Positions 42,770 to 52,024 of a DNA stretch of 64,000 nucleotides are shown one piece after another. The translations under genes and the position numbers were made by a program. Where the stretch lies: assembly GCA_900115795.1 (NCBI GenBank), contig FOXT01000011.1, positions 1 through 64,000 of the forward strand, in the 5' to 3' direction. How positions within the stretch are numbered: the stretch's first letter is position 1; every line of letters starts with the position of its first letter. The DNA is from Lachnospiraceae bacterium XBB1006 (GTDB lineage Bacteria; Bacillota; Clostridia; Lachnospirales; Lachnospiraceae). Below the pieces are notes generated by a model. It saw nothing but the letters and a program-made list of their open reading frames with translations. It was not told the origin of the DNA and ran no database searches.

Positions 42770-43789
42770 TTAATTAAATCCTACAACCTTCTGCGAAATT
42801 TTGTATGCGGCTACAGATATTTTTCGACCGCCTTTTCCCGGCAGGTTCATGGTTCTACCCATAATACCATTTCTCAATTTGTGGAACAAACGAAGATCAT
42901 AGGACTTCAGATACGCCCATAATTCCTTCTTTTTCTGGAGATTTTCCTCTGTTCCGGAACGAATAAGCATAATGGTGGAAACAACGGTAATTATTTCCAG
43001 ATAATTAAACATGTATTTGCGCAAATGCTTATTCTCCAGCTTAAATAAGTCCACTGTCTCAACCATCAGCTTATTCACACGAATCTGCTGATCAATACGT
43101 GAAATCATTACTTTTTCATTAACGGACTGGTCTTCCCTTCCAATATAGTACCGATAAAAGTTTACGTCCAAATAATACATGTTCTTAACATATGGCAACG
43201 GCACATATACAAATAAATTGTCTACATAGAATGTGTGTTTCGGAAGCTTTAATCCACAATCACGAAGCAATTGCGTACGATAAATCACCGAATGCATCAA
43301 AATATATTGTCCTTTGCGGAAATGCCTGGTGTCATTCCATGTAAACATACGGTCTTTTGGAAGCACCGAATCGTATTTCATAACCTTCTTACGTTTCTGT
43401 CCCTCTTTTTCATATACATAATTGCTAATAAGCAAATCCAATGTTTCCGGTCCGGCCACCAGCGTTCGCAACGTTTCAAGAATTTTCATGTAGCTCGCTT
43501 CATCAACCCAGTCATCCGAGTCCACCACTTTGAAATATAAGCCGGTAGCATTCTTAATTCCGGTATTCACTGCTTCCCCATGTCCTCCGTTTTCCTGGTG
43601 AATCGCTTTGACAATTCCCGGATACTTCGCTGCATAGGAATCGGCAATTTCTGCTGTTCTATCCTTGGTTGATCCATCATCCACAATAATAATTTCCACG
43701 TCCTCGCCCCCTGGCAACAAAGACTCTATACAATGTTCCATATACGCCTCAGAGTTATAACAAGGAATCGCTATTGATAATAATTTCAT
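42770..43789 (-). CDS. Family 2 glycosyltransferase
   Basis: 339 residues. GT-A start SIAIPCYNSEAYMEHCIESLL, EIIIVDDGSTKDRT (nucleotide binding) and YFKVVDSDDWVDE (DxD-type metal site). It transfers a sugar to a wall glycan or lipid carrier; the donor may be UDP-galactofuranose made by the coupled Glf, which is inference from context. The ATG overlaps the glf stop by 4 bp. Confidence 0.9.
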   Translation of the reverse strand: MKLLSIAIPCYNSEAYMEHCIESLLPGGEDVEIIIVDDGSTKDRTAEIADSYAAKYPGIVKAIHQENGGHGEAVNTGIKNATGLYFKVVDSDDWVDEASYMKILETLRTLVAGPETLDLLISNYVYEKEGQKRKKVMKYDSVLPKDRMFTWNDTRHFRKGQYILMHSVIYRTQLLRDCGLKLPKHTFYVDNLFVYVPLPYVKNMYYLDVNFYRYYIGREDQSVNEKVMISRIDQQIRVNKLMVETVDLFKLENKHLRKYMFNYLEIITVVSTIMLIRSGTEENLQKKKELWAYLKSYDLRLFHKLRNGIMGRTMNLPGKGGRKISVAAYKISQKVVGFN

Positions 43790-44943
43790 CTTTCTCCTCC
43801 TATTTTTGCTGCAAGATCCATGGCCTTTCTCGCCATTAAATCAATATTATAATATTTATACTCTGCAAGTCTTCCAAGCAAGTGCAAATTCGAATACTTT
43901 TTCATATCTTCTACATACGTTTCGTAGAGCGCATTGTTTTTCTCGTTCATAATCGCATAATATGGAATCTGTCCTTCTTTTCCCTCATATGCAAATGGAT
44001 ACTCTTTTACAATCGTTGTACCGATTACATCCTTCTGTCCGGTTAGATGTTTAAACTCCGTAATACGGGTAAAATCCTCGCTAACCGTGTAATTAACCAC
44101 TGCGTGTCCTTGATAATCATCGATTTTATGATATTCGAACCGAAAATCCAATGAGCGATAAGGCAATTGCCCATATTTCCAATCCAGCAATTCATCCACC
44201 GCTCCGGTATAGATTACTTCCCCGGCAAATGGCTTTCCTTCAAAAAGAATGGTTCCATCCTCAGCGAATGTGAGTACCTCTCTTCCGTCTACGCCTGTAC
44301 GTACTTCAATGTTCTCATGTTGAAGCATCTTCTCCATCATCCTGGTAAATCCTTCCTTCGGAACGCCTTGATGTGCATCCTGAAAATACCGGTTGTCATG
44401 GGAAATAAGTACCGGCACGCGTCCCGTCACCTCCGGTGAAATCTGCTCCGGTGTCTGCCCCCACTGTTTCATGGTATAGCGAAGAAAAACATTCTGATAG
44501 ACATACTCCGCAATCTCCTGAATCTGCGGATCCGGGTTCTCACGAAGTTTCATAATCGGTACCCTGCTTCCCTCACCGTAGGTCTCAATCAATTTCTTTT
44601 CCATTTCTTCCGCTTTCGTTTTTTCGTAAACCATATGAAGCGTATTCAAATTAAACGGAATCGGAATTTGCTGTTCTCCCACCTGCGCCACCACTTTATG
44701 CGGAAACTCATACCAATCGGTAAACCTGCTGAAATAGGAAAATACTTCCTCATCATTGGTATGAAAAATATGCGGTCCATACACGTGAATCCATATTCCA
44801 TGCTCATCCTTTTTGTCAAAACAATTTCCACCAATATGTGGCCGGCGTTCTAACACCAACACTTTTTTTTGACTTTCTTCTGCAAGCTTTCTTGCTGCTA
44901 CGGTTCCTGCAACGCCGGAACCAATAATAATTACATCCTTCAT
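43786..44943 (-). CDS. glf: UDP-galactopyranose mutase
   Basis: 385 residues. FAD fold IIIGSGVAGTVAARKLAE, RRPHIGGNCFD, GPHIFHTNDEEVFSYFSRFTDW, then RYTMKQWGQTPEQI and the C-terminal LGRLAEYKYYNIDLMARKAM with the active-site arginine region. It converts UDP-galactopyranose to UDP-galactofuranose for surface glycans. Coupled to the glycosyltransferase. Confidence 0.96.
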   Translation of the reverse strand: MKDVIIIGSGVAGTVAARKLAEESQKKVLVLERRPHIGGNCFDKKDEHGIWIHVYGPHIFHTNDEEVFSYFSRFTDWYEFPHKVVAQVGEQQIPIPFNLNTLHMVYEKTKAEEMEKKLIETYGEGSRVPIMKLRENPDPQIQEIAEYVYQNVFLRYTMKQWGQTPEQISPEVTGRVPVLISHDNRYFQDAHQGVPKEGFTRMMEKMLQHENIEVRTGVDGREVLTFAEDGTILFEGKPFAGEVIYTGAVDELLDWKYGQLPYRSLDFRFEYHKIDDYQGHAVVNYTVSEDFTRITEFKHLTGQKDVIGTTIVKEYPFAYEGKEGQIPYYAIMNEKNNALYETYVEDMKKYSNLHLLGRLAEYKYYNIDLMARKAMDLAAKIGGER

Positions 44944-45125
44944 TTTCCCCTCCTGAAACCTCTATTTTTGTGTTCACATTTTCTTTACAACAAACTACGT
45001 TTTTTATAACAATCTAACCATAACATTATCACAGCCTCTGGCTATAATAAAATCATCTTTTTCATAACTCTGTATGAAAATGCAGAGTTCCTCCAATTTT
45101 TATATACTTTTATACGCGCAGTTTC

Positions 45126-45164
45126 AAAAAAGCCGAAGGATTCCCCAAGTCCTACGGCTTTTTT
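45126..45164 (-). terminator. Terminator overlapping the mutY stop codon
   Basis: AAAAGCCG-AGGA paired with TCCT-CGGCTTTTTT. On the minus strand the T run follows the stem. The mutY stop at 45152 lies inside the stem. Confidence 0.8.
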
Positions 45165-46234
45165 GCCGTATTGGACACAACATGAATCTGTTTCTTGAAT
45201 CCTTCAAATGCAGCCGGAATGGAATAAACTTCTTCCATCTGCCAAACATTGGCCACCACCGTTCCTTCCGGAAACTTTGCAGTCGTATCCAGCCACACCT
45301 CATATCCTTGCATATGCCACTCTACATGGGAAAAAATATGCTTTGCCCCCTCCATCTTACGAATACGAAGGGGCAAAAAACCCATGGCGCACACTGCATT
45401 TAAACTTTCTTTCTCTGACATATATCCCAATGCATTTGGAAACTCATATAGTCCTGCCAATAAACCGCTGTCGGGACGTTTATGCAAAACCACAGCATCC
45501 TCTGTTCGTAAAATAAAAACTGTCCGTTCCTCTATCCGCCGTTTCTTCGCTACTCGCTTCGCCGGCAGCTGCATACAACAATCGTTTTCTTTTGCTCTAC
45601 AATATGCTATAAGCGGACATTGTTCGCACTGGGGTGCCGCATTCGGCACACAAACTATGGCTCCCAACTCCATTAATGCCTGGCAAAAATCACCTGCACG
45701 ACCGGTTGGCACCACCGCATCCAACCTTTGCTCCACCGTACGTCGAAAGGATTGCTTCATAATATCGGTGTCATCGTTAGAAAGTCTGGTCACTACCCGC
45801 AATACATTGCCATCCACCGCGACCACCGGTTCCTCAAAGGCTTGACTCGCAATCGCTCTGGCTGTGTAATCTCCGATTCCTTTTAATTTCAAAAGTTCCA
45901 CCATTGTCGTCGGCATCTTCCCGTCGCATGTTTCTACTACTGTCTTCGCTGCTGCCTGTAAGTTCCTTGCACGATTATAATATCCAAGACCTTCCCACAA
46001 CTTCATCAATTCATCTTCCGGACATTCCGCAAGCGACTTAATATTCGGCAGCCGTTCCATAAATCGTTCGTAATAACCAATTACCGCTTGAACCCGGGTT
46101 TGCTGCAACATAATTTCTGAAATCCAAATATGATACGCATCTCGATCTTCTCTCCATGGTAGCGCTCTTTTATTCTCATCAAACCAGACAAGTAACGGGG
46201 TTACTATCTCCCGAAATGAAAAATCGGTAACCAT
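45152..46234 (-). CDS. mutY: A/G-specific adenine glycosylase
   Basis: 360 residues. ALPWREDRDAYHIWISEIMLQQTRV and LWEGLGYYNRARNL open the family. Helix-hairpin-helix LLKLKGIGDYTARAI with AVDGNVLRVVTRL (catalytic Asp). [4Fe-4S] loop CVPNAAPQCEQCPLIAYC. The C-terminal third is a MutT-like domain that recognises 8-oxoG (PDSGLLAGLYEFPNALG). It removes A opposite 8-oxoG. Confidence 0.96.
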   Translation of the reverse strand: MVTDFSFREIVTPLLVWFDENKRALPWREDRDAYHIWISEIMLQQTRVQAVIGYYERFMERLPNIKSLAECPEDELMKLWEGLGYYNRARNLQAAAKTVVETCDGKMPTTMVELLKLKGIGDYTARAIASQAFEEPVVAVDGNVLRVVTRLSNDDTDIMKQSFRRTVEQRLDAVVPTGRAGDFCQALMELGAIVCVPNAAPQCEQCPLIAYCRAKENDCCMQLPAKRVAKKRRIEERTVFILRTEDAVVLHKRPDSGLLAGLYEFPNALGYMSEKESLNAVCAMGFLPLRIRKMEGAKHIFSHVEWHMQGYEVWLDTTAKFPEGTVVANVWQMEEVYSIPAAFEGFKKQIHVVSNTAKKP

Positions 46235-46324
46235 AATTCCTCCACATTATTCCTACATACCCCCTTATTATAGTGAATTGCCAAGAAAACTTCAAGCATA
46301 TCCTATACAAATCAACTTTTTATG

Positions 46325-46333
46325 TGCTATAAT
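46325..46333 (+). promoter_or_regulatory. Extended -10 promoter of the CorC-type gene
   Basis: TGCTATAAT at 46325-46333, 51 bp before the start codon at 46385. No good -35 is seen. Confidence 0.5.
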
Positions 46334-46384
46334 AGTAGAGATATAGTGTCACCCGACACGACAAATACATTAAGGAGGAAGTCT

Positions 46385-47662
46385 ATGGACCCCTATGTCG
46401 CGACGCAGCTCGTTTGTCTGATACTGTTGCTATTGTTCTCCGCATTTTTTTCATCCGCGGAAACTGCATTTACAACCGCAAATCTTTTGCGTATGCAGAG
46501 CAAGGCAGAGGAAGGCAATCGTCGAGCTAAACGCGTCCTAAAGATTACCCAGAATAAGGGTAAAATGTTAAGCGCCATTTTAATTGGCAATAATTTAGTA
46601 AACATTTCTGCATCATCGCTTGCTACCACCCTTGCTATTTCTTTGTGGGGCAATGTTGGTGCCGGCATCGCAACCGGTCTCTTGACCTTGTTGGTGTTGA
46701 TTTTTGGAGAAATCACCCCAAAAACCATTGCTACTTTGCGTGCCGATCAGCTGGCACTTTCGTATTCAGCCTTTGTATATATGCTGATGAAATTGTTGAC
46801 ACCAATTATTTTTATTGTAAATCACCTTGCATTGTTTGTGCTCCGCCTTCTTCATGTCAGTGCTGACGTAACCGTTGACGCACCAACGGAGGATGAGCTT
46901 CGAACTATGATTAATGTAAGTCACGAGAGTGGTGAGTTGGAATCCGATTCCCATCAGGTTATCAATAATATCTTTGACTTTCACGACTCGCAGGTCAAGG
47001 AAGTTATGGTTCCACGTATTGACATGACCCTTGTAGACATTACTTGCTCCTATCAAGAGCTTTTATCCATCTACAGCGAAGATAAACTGACACGCATTCC
47101 GGTTTATGAAAACAGTCCGGACAACATCGTAGGCATCGTTAACATGAAGGACTTATTACTCATTGACGACCGGAAACATTTTTGTATTCGCGATATTATG
47201 CGTGAACCATTTTTTACATATGAGCACAAGAATACCGCCGAGCTGTTTTTGCAAATGCGTAACCAGTCCATTGCCATCGCCATTATTTTGGACGAATACG
47301 GTGATTTGGCCGGTCTTGTAACGTTAGAAGATTTGCTTGAGGAAATCGTTGGTGAAATCCATGATGAATACGACGTAGAGGAAGATTCTATCCTTCCGAT
47401 TGCCGAAGGCGAATACCAAGTACTCGGTTCCACGAATTTGGATGATGTTGCGCAAGAATTGTCCCTTCCGATTGCATCGGAAGATTACGATTCCATCGCC
47501 GGATATGTCTTTGGACTTTTAGATCACTTGCCAGCTGAAGAAGATGACGTAACCGATGAGTACAACATCTATTATAAAGTTTTAGAAATGGACAAGAACC
47601 GTATTAACAAGCTTTTTATTCGTATTCCGGAACATTTCCCGGAAGCGATTACCGAAGAATAA
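46385..47662 (+). CDS. Hemolysin/CorC family membrane protein (CNNM-CBS)
   Basis: 425 residues from ATG 46385 (AAGGAGG 7 bp upstream; an earlier in-frame ATG at 46322 lies in the promoter). DUF21/CNNM membrane part (SAFFSSAETAFTTANLLRMQ, LIFGEITPKTIATL), then the CBS pair with VMVPRIDMTLVD and IVGIVNMKDLL, then the CorC_HlyC domain (AEGEYQVLGSTNLDDVAQEL). These proteins move or sense Mg2+; the hemolysin label is historic. Confidence 0.93.
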   Translation: MDPYVATQLVCLILLLLFSAFFSSAETAFTTANLLRMQSKAEEGNRRAKRVLKITQNKGKMLSAILIGNNLVNISASSLATTLAISLWGNVGAGIATGLLTLLVLIFGEITPKTIATLRADQLALSYSAFVYMLMKLLTPIIFIVNHLALFVLRLLHVSADVTVDAPTEDELRTMINVSHESGELESDSHQVINNIFDFHDSQVKEVMVPRIDMTLVDITCSYQELLSIYSEDKLTRIPVYENSPDNIVGIVNMKDLLLIDDRKHFCIRDIMREPFFTYEHKNTAELFLQMRNQSIAIAIILDEYGDLAGLVTLEDLLEEIVGEIHDEYDVEEDSILPIAEGEYQVLGSTNLDDVAQELSLPIASEDYDSIAGYVFGLLDHLPAEEDDVTDEYNIYYKVLEMDKNRINKLFIRIPEHFPEAITEE

Positions 47663-47665
47663 ATG

Positions 47666-47701
47666 AAGCGAAACTGCCATGAAACCATGGCAGTTTCGCT
47701 T
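47666..47701 (+). terminator. Bidirectional terminator
   Basis: AAGCGAAACTGCCATG (47666-47681) pairs with CATGGCAGTTTCGCTT (47686-47701). It separates the CorC gene from the convergent pilus operon. Confidence 0.85.
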
Positions 47702-49217
47702 ATTTTCTTAAATCTAATACGTTCTGTAACAAAGATGCAAACTTGTCATCCACGCGCCAGACGGAATTCTCGGATAAAGTATCAATATGGGATGCATCAA
47801 TAAAGCGCACACGTCCGCGCCGCCCCAAGCTCTTCTCATTTGTCGCAACAATGCACACCTTCAATTCTCCCTCAACGCAATTTTTCAGCTTATCATAGGC
47901 CTTTACCACAAGTCGGATTTCCTCGCCACCATGTGCCTCTTTTATTCGCTCCGGGTCAAATCCCTCCACCCGGATATTCTTTTCCGGCAAAATTCCATCC
48001 TCTTCATCTACGCTCTTAATGAATTGCTTGATAAATTCCAAGGAAATTTTTCCTTCCTTTGCCCATGTTTCCGGCACATAAACCGTCGACATTACAAGTT
48101 TCGGAATCCGATCCCACACACTATACAACGGCATCATCACATTCTTCCCCTCCCAAAAAAGAGTTTTGTTTTTTTCTCCCCATTCATACAATTCCCCCGC
48201 TTTTACGATAGACTTCTCTGTATAAAGCGGTTTTCCATCTTTCACACTTGGACTCCATCCCAAAAATGTTCCTTTCTCATTTGCGTCCAAAACCGGAAAC
48301 ATGCACTGATTTTCCCATTGTAACGAATCACTTACCGCATCGTTCTCTAACTTCATGGTATCCATATATTTAAGGAACATTTTCTCAAAAATCGGTTCCC
48401 ACTGGGCATAAAGATCGATCCGTTCCCCATTTACACGCGACTGCACACGGAACGTTTCCCCATTAAAAAACGTCTTTTCGCTCCCACTCATCTTCCCTTT
48501 CCATCCCACAAAGCGAAATCCCGGCTTCACAAATCTGTTTGCATTTAACGTGATATTTCCCCCATAGTAACCGGACTGTGACTGCATGGTCCCCGTGCCG
48601 CCTTCCGGATGAAAATACACATATGTCACACTCGGATACCATCTCACTTTGATATTCGTCGCCCCTGTTACGGTATAGCTTATATTGCTAAAATTTCCGC
48701 TATAACTCCCATTTTTTTGAACGTCACCCACATGCCAATAGGAATAAGGTGGCTTTTCAAAGGTGTACGAATACCGCTCTCCCTCCCGAATATAGTCGGT
48801 ATGCGTAGAATAATTCTGCCAACGCTTACGCGCTGCATCGTAATATTCATAGGTTGTTGTCTGTGCATAGGAAGGAATCGGTCGTTCGTATATCCGAATA
48901 ACCTCCGAATGTTGCATAGTTAGAATAATATCCTGTGTCATGAAATAACGATGCGTTCCTGCATTCATCGTAAAATATTCAATTATGTATCCCTGCGTAG
49001 GCTCCAGATGCACTGAAAATGGTGCATATAGTCGCGCCTCATAATGAATTGTCTCACTCCTATCGATTTGATAGTGTCCCCGTACTTCATCCAGCTTATA
49101 GTAATAAATCGTAACTCCACTTGACAGCCGTCCTGCTGCCTGCGGCTCCGTTTTCCATTGCCATAGACAAATTAACATTACCAATATAAGTCCTACGCCC
49201 CAATATAGTCGTTTCAT
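47700..49217 (-). CDS. InlB-repeat surface protein of the pilus operon
   Basis: 505 residues. An N-terminal membrane anchor or signal (LYWGVGLILVMLICLW). A B-repeat-like (Listeria-Bacteroides, Flg_new) module near 195-270: YFHPEGGTGTMQSQSGYYGG, NRFVKPGFRFVGWKGKMSG and LYAQWEP. A second AQWEP/VWDR-type unit follows (about 280-370). The end (about 375-505) is another beta-rich domain (IRLVVKAYDKLKNC). It is last in the operon, overlapping the preceding stop by 4 bp. It may be a pilus-associated adhesin or tip protein, which is inference. Confidence 0.7.
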   Translation of the reverse strand: MKRLYWGVGLILVMLICLWQWKTEPQAAGRLSSGVTIYYYKLDEVRGHYQIDRSETIHYEARLYAPFSVHLEPTQGYIIEYFTMNAGTHRYFMTQDIILTMQHSEVIRIYERPIPSYAQTTTYEYYDAARKRWQNYSTHTDYIREGERYSYTFEKPPYSYWHVGDVQKNGSYSGNFSNISYTVTGATNIKVRWYPSVTYVYFHPEGGTGTMQSQSGYYGGNITLNANRFVKPGFRFVGWKGKMSGSEKTFFNGETFRVQSRVNGERIDLYAQWEPIFEKMFLKYMDTMKLENDAVSDSLQWENQCMFPVLDANEKGTFLGWSPSVKDGKPLYTEKSIVKAGELYEWGEKNKTLFWEGKNVMMPLYSVWDRIPKLVMSTVYVPETWAKEGKISLEFIKQFIKSVDEEDGILPEKNIRVEGFDPERIKEAHGGEEIRLVVKAYDKLKNCVEGELKVCIVATNEKSLGRRGRVRFIDASHIDTLSENSVWRVDDKFASLLQNVLDLRK

Positions 49218-49597
49218 GGTGTCTCCTCTCCAACAGCGTAATCAATAATCGCTGTTTGCTTTTCCTTGATTTTCCCAATTTTTCCGTTCGGATAGCGGAA
49301 TGTTTCCTCTACCTTCACACTCAAAATGCCTTCCTCTACTTTATTTTCCAAAAATTCAACCCTATAATCCGACGCAGACGTTATTTGTTCCCTCATTCGT
49401 TGTTCAAAATAACTCTCTACATCCTTTGCCGTCTTTAGTTTTTGTTCCCGTACTGCTTCCAACGTCGTTTTTACTGCCATGCGCACTCCCTGATTGAGTT
49501 CATCTGCTCGTGCATGACGCGCATCCATACTAACAATCATCTGCAAAAAAAGCACGGTAACCACAAAGCAAGTTATACCATACATAATATAACGCAT
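49214..49597 (-). CDS. TadE-like single-pass protein
   Basis: 127 residues from ATG 49597 (AGGTGG 6 bp upstream; a GTG at 49606 is possible). One N-terminal membrane helix (YGITCFVVTVLFLQMIVSM), then a soluble region with a helical stretch (KTTLEAVREQKLKTAKDVESYFEQ) and beta end (EEGILSVKVEETFRYP). The shape is that of a minor pseudopilin. It begins 1 bp after the preceding stop. Confidence 0.6.
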   Translation of the reverse strand: MRYIMYGITCFVVTVLFLQMIVSMDARHARADELNQGVRMAVKTTLEAVREQKLKTAKDVESYFEQRMREQITSASDYRVEFLENKVEEGILSVKVEETFRYPNGKIGKIKEKQTAIIDYAVGEETP

Positions 49598-49598
49598 A

Positions 49599-50045
49599 TT
49601 AGCCACCTACCTTCGGGTACTGCACCACCGGCACACATACCTCAAATAGTTTTCCCTGAGCAGACACCCGCAGCTCATAAACGCCCTCTTCCAGAAACAC
49701 GATCTTTCCCTTTTCCTTTTTCCATGTTTCAGGAAAAATTTCTTCCAATTCCACTTTCAAGCTCTTTCCCCTATGATCTTTCGCCGTAAAGAACTTCGTC
49801 AATTCCACATTTTCTCCAACGACAAACATCTGCTCCTCATAATTAAACGTAACCGCATGCCTTTTATCTTCCACAAAAAATTTCTCCCTTGTTGTTGTTT
49901 CAGGCACATCCTGTCGCATTTCTGCTACAGCCTTTCCTACCTGCTTTATCTGTGAATGCTCACCAGTCACCAGCAGAATGATAACCAAACTTCCCGCCAG
50001 CACGGTTATCAGCACGCCGCCCATATGTTCCATGATAAATCTCAT
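49599..50045 (-). CDS. Membrane-anchored protein of the pilus operon, G-G N-terminus
   Basis: 148 residues. The N-terminus MRFIMEHMGGVLITVLAGSLVIILLV has the same Glu, Gly-Gly and hydrophobic order as the pilin MKEIFEQYGGAILTVVAVLALV. The rest is extracellular and beta-rich (FFVEDKRHAVTFNYEEQMFVVG). No family is recognised. It may be a minor pilin that joins the fibre by the shared N-terminus. Confidence 0.6.
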   Translation of the reverse strand: MRFIMEHMGGVLITVLAGSLVIILLVTGEHSQIKQVGKAVAEMRQDVPETTTREKFFVEDKRHAVTFNYEEQMFVVGENVELTKFFTAKDHRGKSLKVELEEIFPETWKKEKGKIVFLEEGVYELRVSAQGKLFEVCVPVVQYPKVGG

Positions 50046-50060
50046 TTTCTACCATCCCGC

Positions 50061-50198
50061 TTAATAGGTTTGCTTTACAATATACACGATTTCCTTTGCC
50101 ACCGGTCCCGCAAAAAAAGCTAAATTAAGCCCAATAACACCCAGTGAGGCCACACAAGCCAATACCATTCCACCAAACTCTTCCATCAAAACTCTCAT
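50061..50198 (-). CDS. Mini-pilin-like membrane peptide, 45 residues
   Basis: ATG 50198, with GGAGAG upstream. MRVLMEEFGGMVLACVASLG, then one membrane helix and a short basic tail (AKEIVYIVKQTY). It shares the E-x-F/Y/M-G-G-x-x-L start with the other operon proteins. It lies between two coding genes with tight spacing, so it is probably real. Confidence 0.6.
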   Translation of the reverse strand: MRVLMEEFGGMVLACVASLGVIGLNLAFFAGPVAKEIVYIVKQTY

Positions 50199-50208
50199 TT
50201 ACACTCTC

Positions 50209-50316
50209 CTAATTCATACAAATCCCTTGCTGCACCACATGCAAAAAGCCATAAAAGCCACCACACATAACTGCATAAATAATACTCATCCCATAATCTT
50301 CCAGTATCGCTTTCAT
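50209..50316 (-). CDS. Mini-pilin-like membrane peptide, 35 residues
   Basis: ATG 50316, with GGGAG upstream. MKAILEDYGMSIIYAVMCGG, then FYGFLHVVQQ. Same E-x-Y-G motif before one hydrophobic helix. Stop at 50209, 10 bp before the next start. Confidence 0.55.
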   Translation of the reverse strand: MKAILEDYGMSIIYAVMCGGFYGFLHVVQQGICMN

Positions 50317-50328
50317 CTTTCACACTCC

Positions 50329-50691
50329 CTATACGGTAATTTTTACCGTTTGATTCCAACTCGCATGTAATGTTGACAATTCCGATTTATAAGTCACGGT
50401 AACCTCTACCATTTCCGTTGACTGATCCATCGGCCCTTTGCCATAAGAAATATGGCTTCCATCTCGTTTATAAAGTTCCAATTGCAACATATAATTCTGT
50501 TTTGCAGCCTCTGCCATACAAGTTGCCATAACGCTCTCATCGTAATCACTATTTACCAGCGCTGTTGCCACATGATTTCGAAACTCCTTTGCACGCCCTG
50601 CCTGCTCATGAACATTTAAAAGATCCATGCCGGTAATGCAGAGCAGCATAATAAAGAGCATCGCCACCATGCCTTCGATTACCTGTTTCAT
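50329..50691 (-). CDS. TadE-like/flagellin-cluster single-pass protein
   Basis: 120 residues from ATG 50691 (AAGGAGG upstream). QVIEGMVAMLFIMLLCITGMDLLNVHEQ is a TadE-like N-terminal membrane helix. The remainder (VEVTVTYKSELSTLHASWNQTVKITV) is an extracellular beta region. It begins 10 bp after the stop of the TadB/C-like gene. Confidence 0.6.
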   Translation of the reverse strand: MKQVIEGMVAMLFIMLLCITGMDLLNVHEQAGRAKEFRNHVATALVNSDYDESVMATCMAEAAKQNYMLQLELYKRDGSHISYGKGPMDQSTEMVEVTVTYKSELSTLHASWNQTVKITV

Positions 50692-50701
50692 ATATGCCTC
50701 C

Positions 50702-52024
50702 TTACGCCATGCCAAGTTGCCCAAGGAACGACACCAGCAGCATACTCATATCCAAAATCATCTTAAAAGACGCCAATAACGTCGGCGCAAGAAATAACAT
50801 ATGACTAACCGCCAGGGCATTTTCCTGTTTCATCAAAGCTTCCTGGTTTTCCATCTGATTATTTCGCTCAAGCAACATCATTAACTGACGTGGAGCATCA
50901 CTGCATCCTCCATTGGAAATGGTATACAGCATTTTCATAAACGTGGTACTCGCCGGCGTTTTAAACGCGCCAAGAAATTCCACATACGGTTTCGCCGAAT
51001 CCGGATAAGCATGTATCTGTCTAATCAACTCACGAATAAAATACACAAGAACGACAGGCGCCTCTTTGACACTCTCCTCAACGGCACCGGCCACATCGCG
51101 ACTCTGCAACAAAAGTGACAGCTTTAACATCCATTCCGGAAACGCCTGGTTTATTTCCTTTTGTATAATTTTCTTCAGCGTACGCCTTCCGATTGTTTGC
51201 TTTCCATTCATGTACTTAAGAAGTTTCGCTTCCATTTCTTCATCCGAGTACCGTTTTTGTTCTACAAGCCAATTCCGGTTTGTTACACGCATCCCCATGA
51301 GCATAATCCATAAATTCAGCCAAAAAAGAAGAACTGTACCGATATGATACAGAGAATACCCCGTTAACAACGTAGCGTCAGGTACCAGATACAATATACT
51401 ACTGCATAATGCCAAGCCCGCGATGCAGGCAAGAAGAATGTTTCTTTGTTGTTTCTTGCATTGTTCCTGAAAAAGATTCACACGAAGTCGGTACCGTCGT
51501 TGCTCTTCCTTCAGCATCTGCACCATCTCTTCGATTCTTCCTCCCTCAGACTCTGCCTCAAGCATAAAGTTATGAAGCAACTTCACTTCATCGTTCGGAT
51601 ACTTCTCTTCAACCATACAAAGCGCTGCATGTTTGCAATCCGCCGTATACGCTTTTTCCAAATAGGCCAGCGCTGCTCCTAAAACCTCATGCATCTTTCC
51701 TGTTTCAAACAATTCCGCCGTTTCCTGTAATGCTGCCACAATGTCTCTTGTCCGCTCAAACGAAAACAACATTTGCTGCATATAGTCTGCAAGTTCCTCA
51801 AACCGATTTTTCTCTCTTTTCTTCTTGCGATTCTCTCCTACGGTAAGTACTGCAAACACTCCCAGACCCAAGCCTAAAAAAATCCAATACACCGGTTGCA
51901 GCCGGTATAACAGCCCCAGGATACCGGTTGCAGGAACGGAAATGAGTACCGCCCTGCAAACACCTTTATCTTTCCAAAATTCCCGCTTTTTCAAGCTTTT
52001 CTTGTATCGAATCCGGTATTTCAT
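50702..52024 (-). CDS. TadB/TadC-like pilus platform protein
   Basis: 440 residues from ATG 52024 (AAGGAGG 7 bp upstream); the frame is open to 52147 but that part lies inside the ATPase gene. The gene overlaps the ATPase by 59 bp. Membrane helices near 25-60, 210-270 and 395-430. Cytoplasmic segments LADYMQQMLFSFERTRDIVAALQET and EWMLKLSLLLQSRDVAGAVEES resemble the two T2SF repeats of TadB and TadC, here apparently in one chain. It would form the inner-membrane base of the pilus machine. Confidence 0.7.
   Translation of the reverse strand: MKYRIRYKKSLKKREFWKDKGVCRAVLISVPATGILGLLYRLQPVYWIFLGLGLGVFAVLTVGENRKKKREKNRFEELADYMQQMLFSFERTRDIVAALQETAELFETGKMHEVLGAALAYLEKAYTADCKHAALCMVEEKYPNDEVKLLHNFMLEAESEGGRIEEMVQMLKEEQRRYRLRVNLFQEQCKKQQRNILLACIAGLALCSSILYLVPDATLLTGYSLYHIGTVLLFWLNLWIMLMGMRVTNRNWLVEQKRYSDEEMEAKLLKYMNGKQTIGRRTLKKIIQKEINQAFPEWMLKLSLLLQSRDVAGAVEESVKEAPVVLVYFIRELIRQIHAYPDSAKPYVEFLGAFKTPASTTFMKMLYTISNGGCSDAPRQLMMLLERNNQMENQEALMKQENALAVSHMLFLAPTLLASFKMILDMSMLLVSFLGQLGMA

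Noticed and set aside
46322-46384. Longer CorC-type protein starting at 46322
   Set aside because: That ATG lies within the extended -10 promoter; AAGGAGG clearly precedes 46385.
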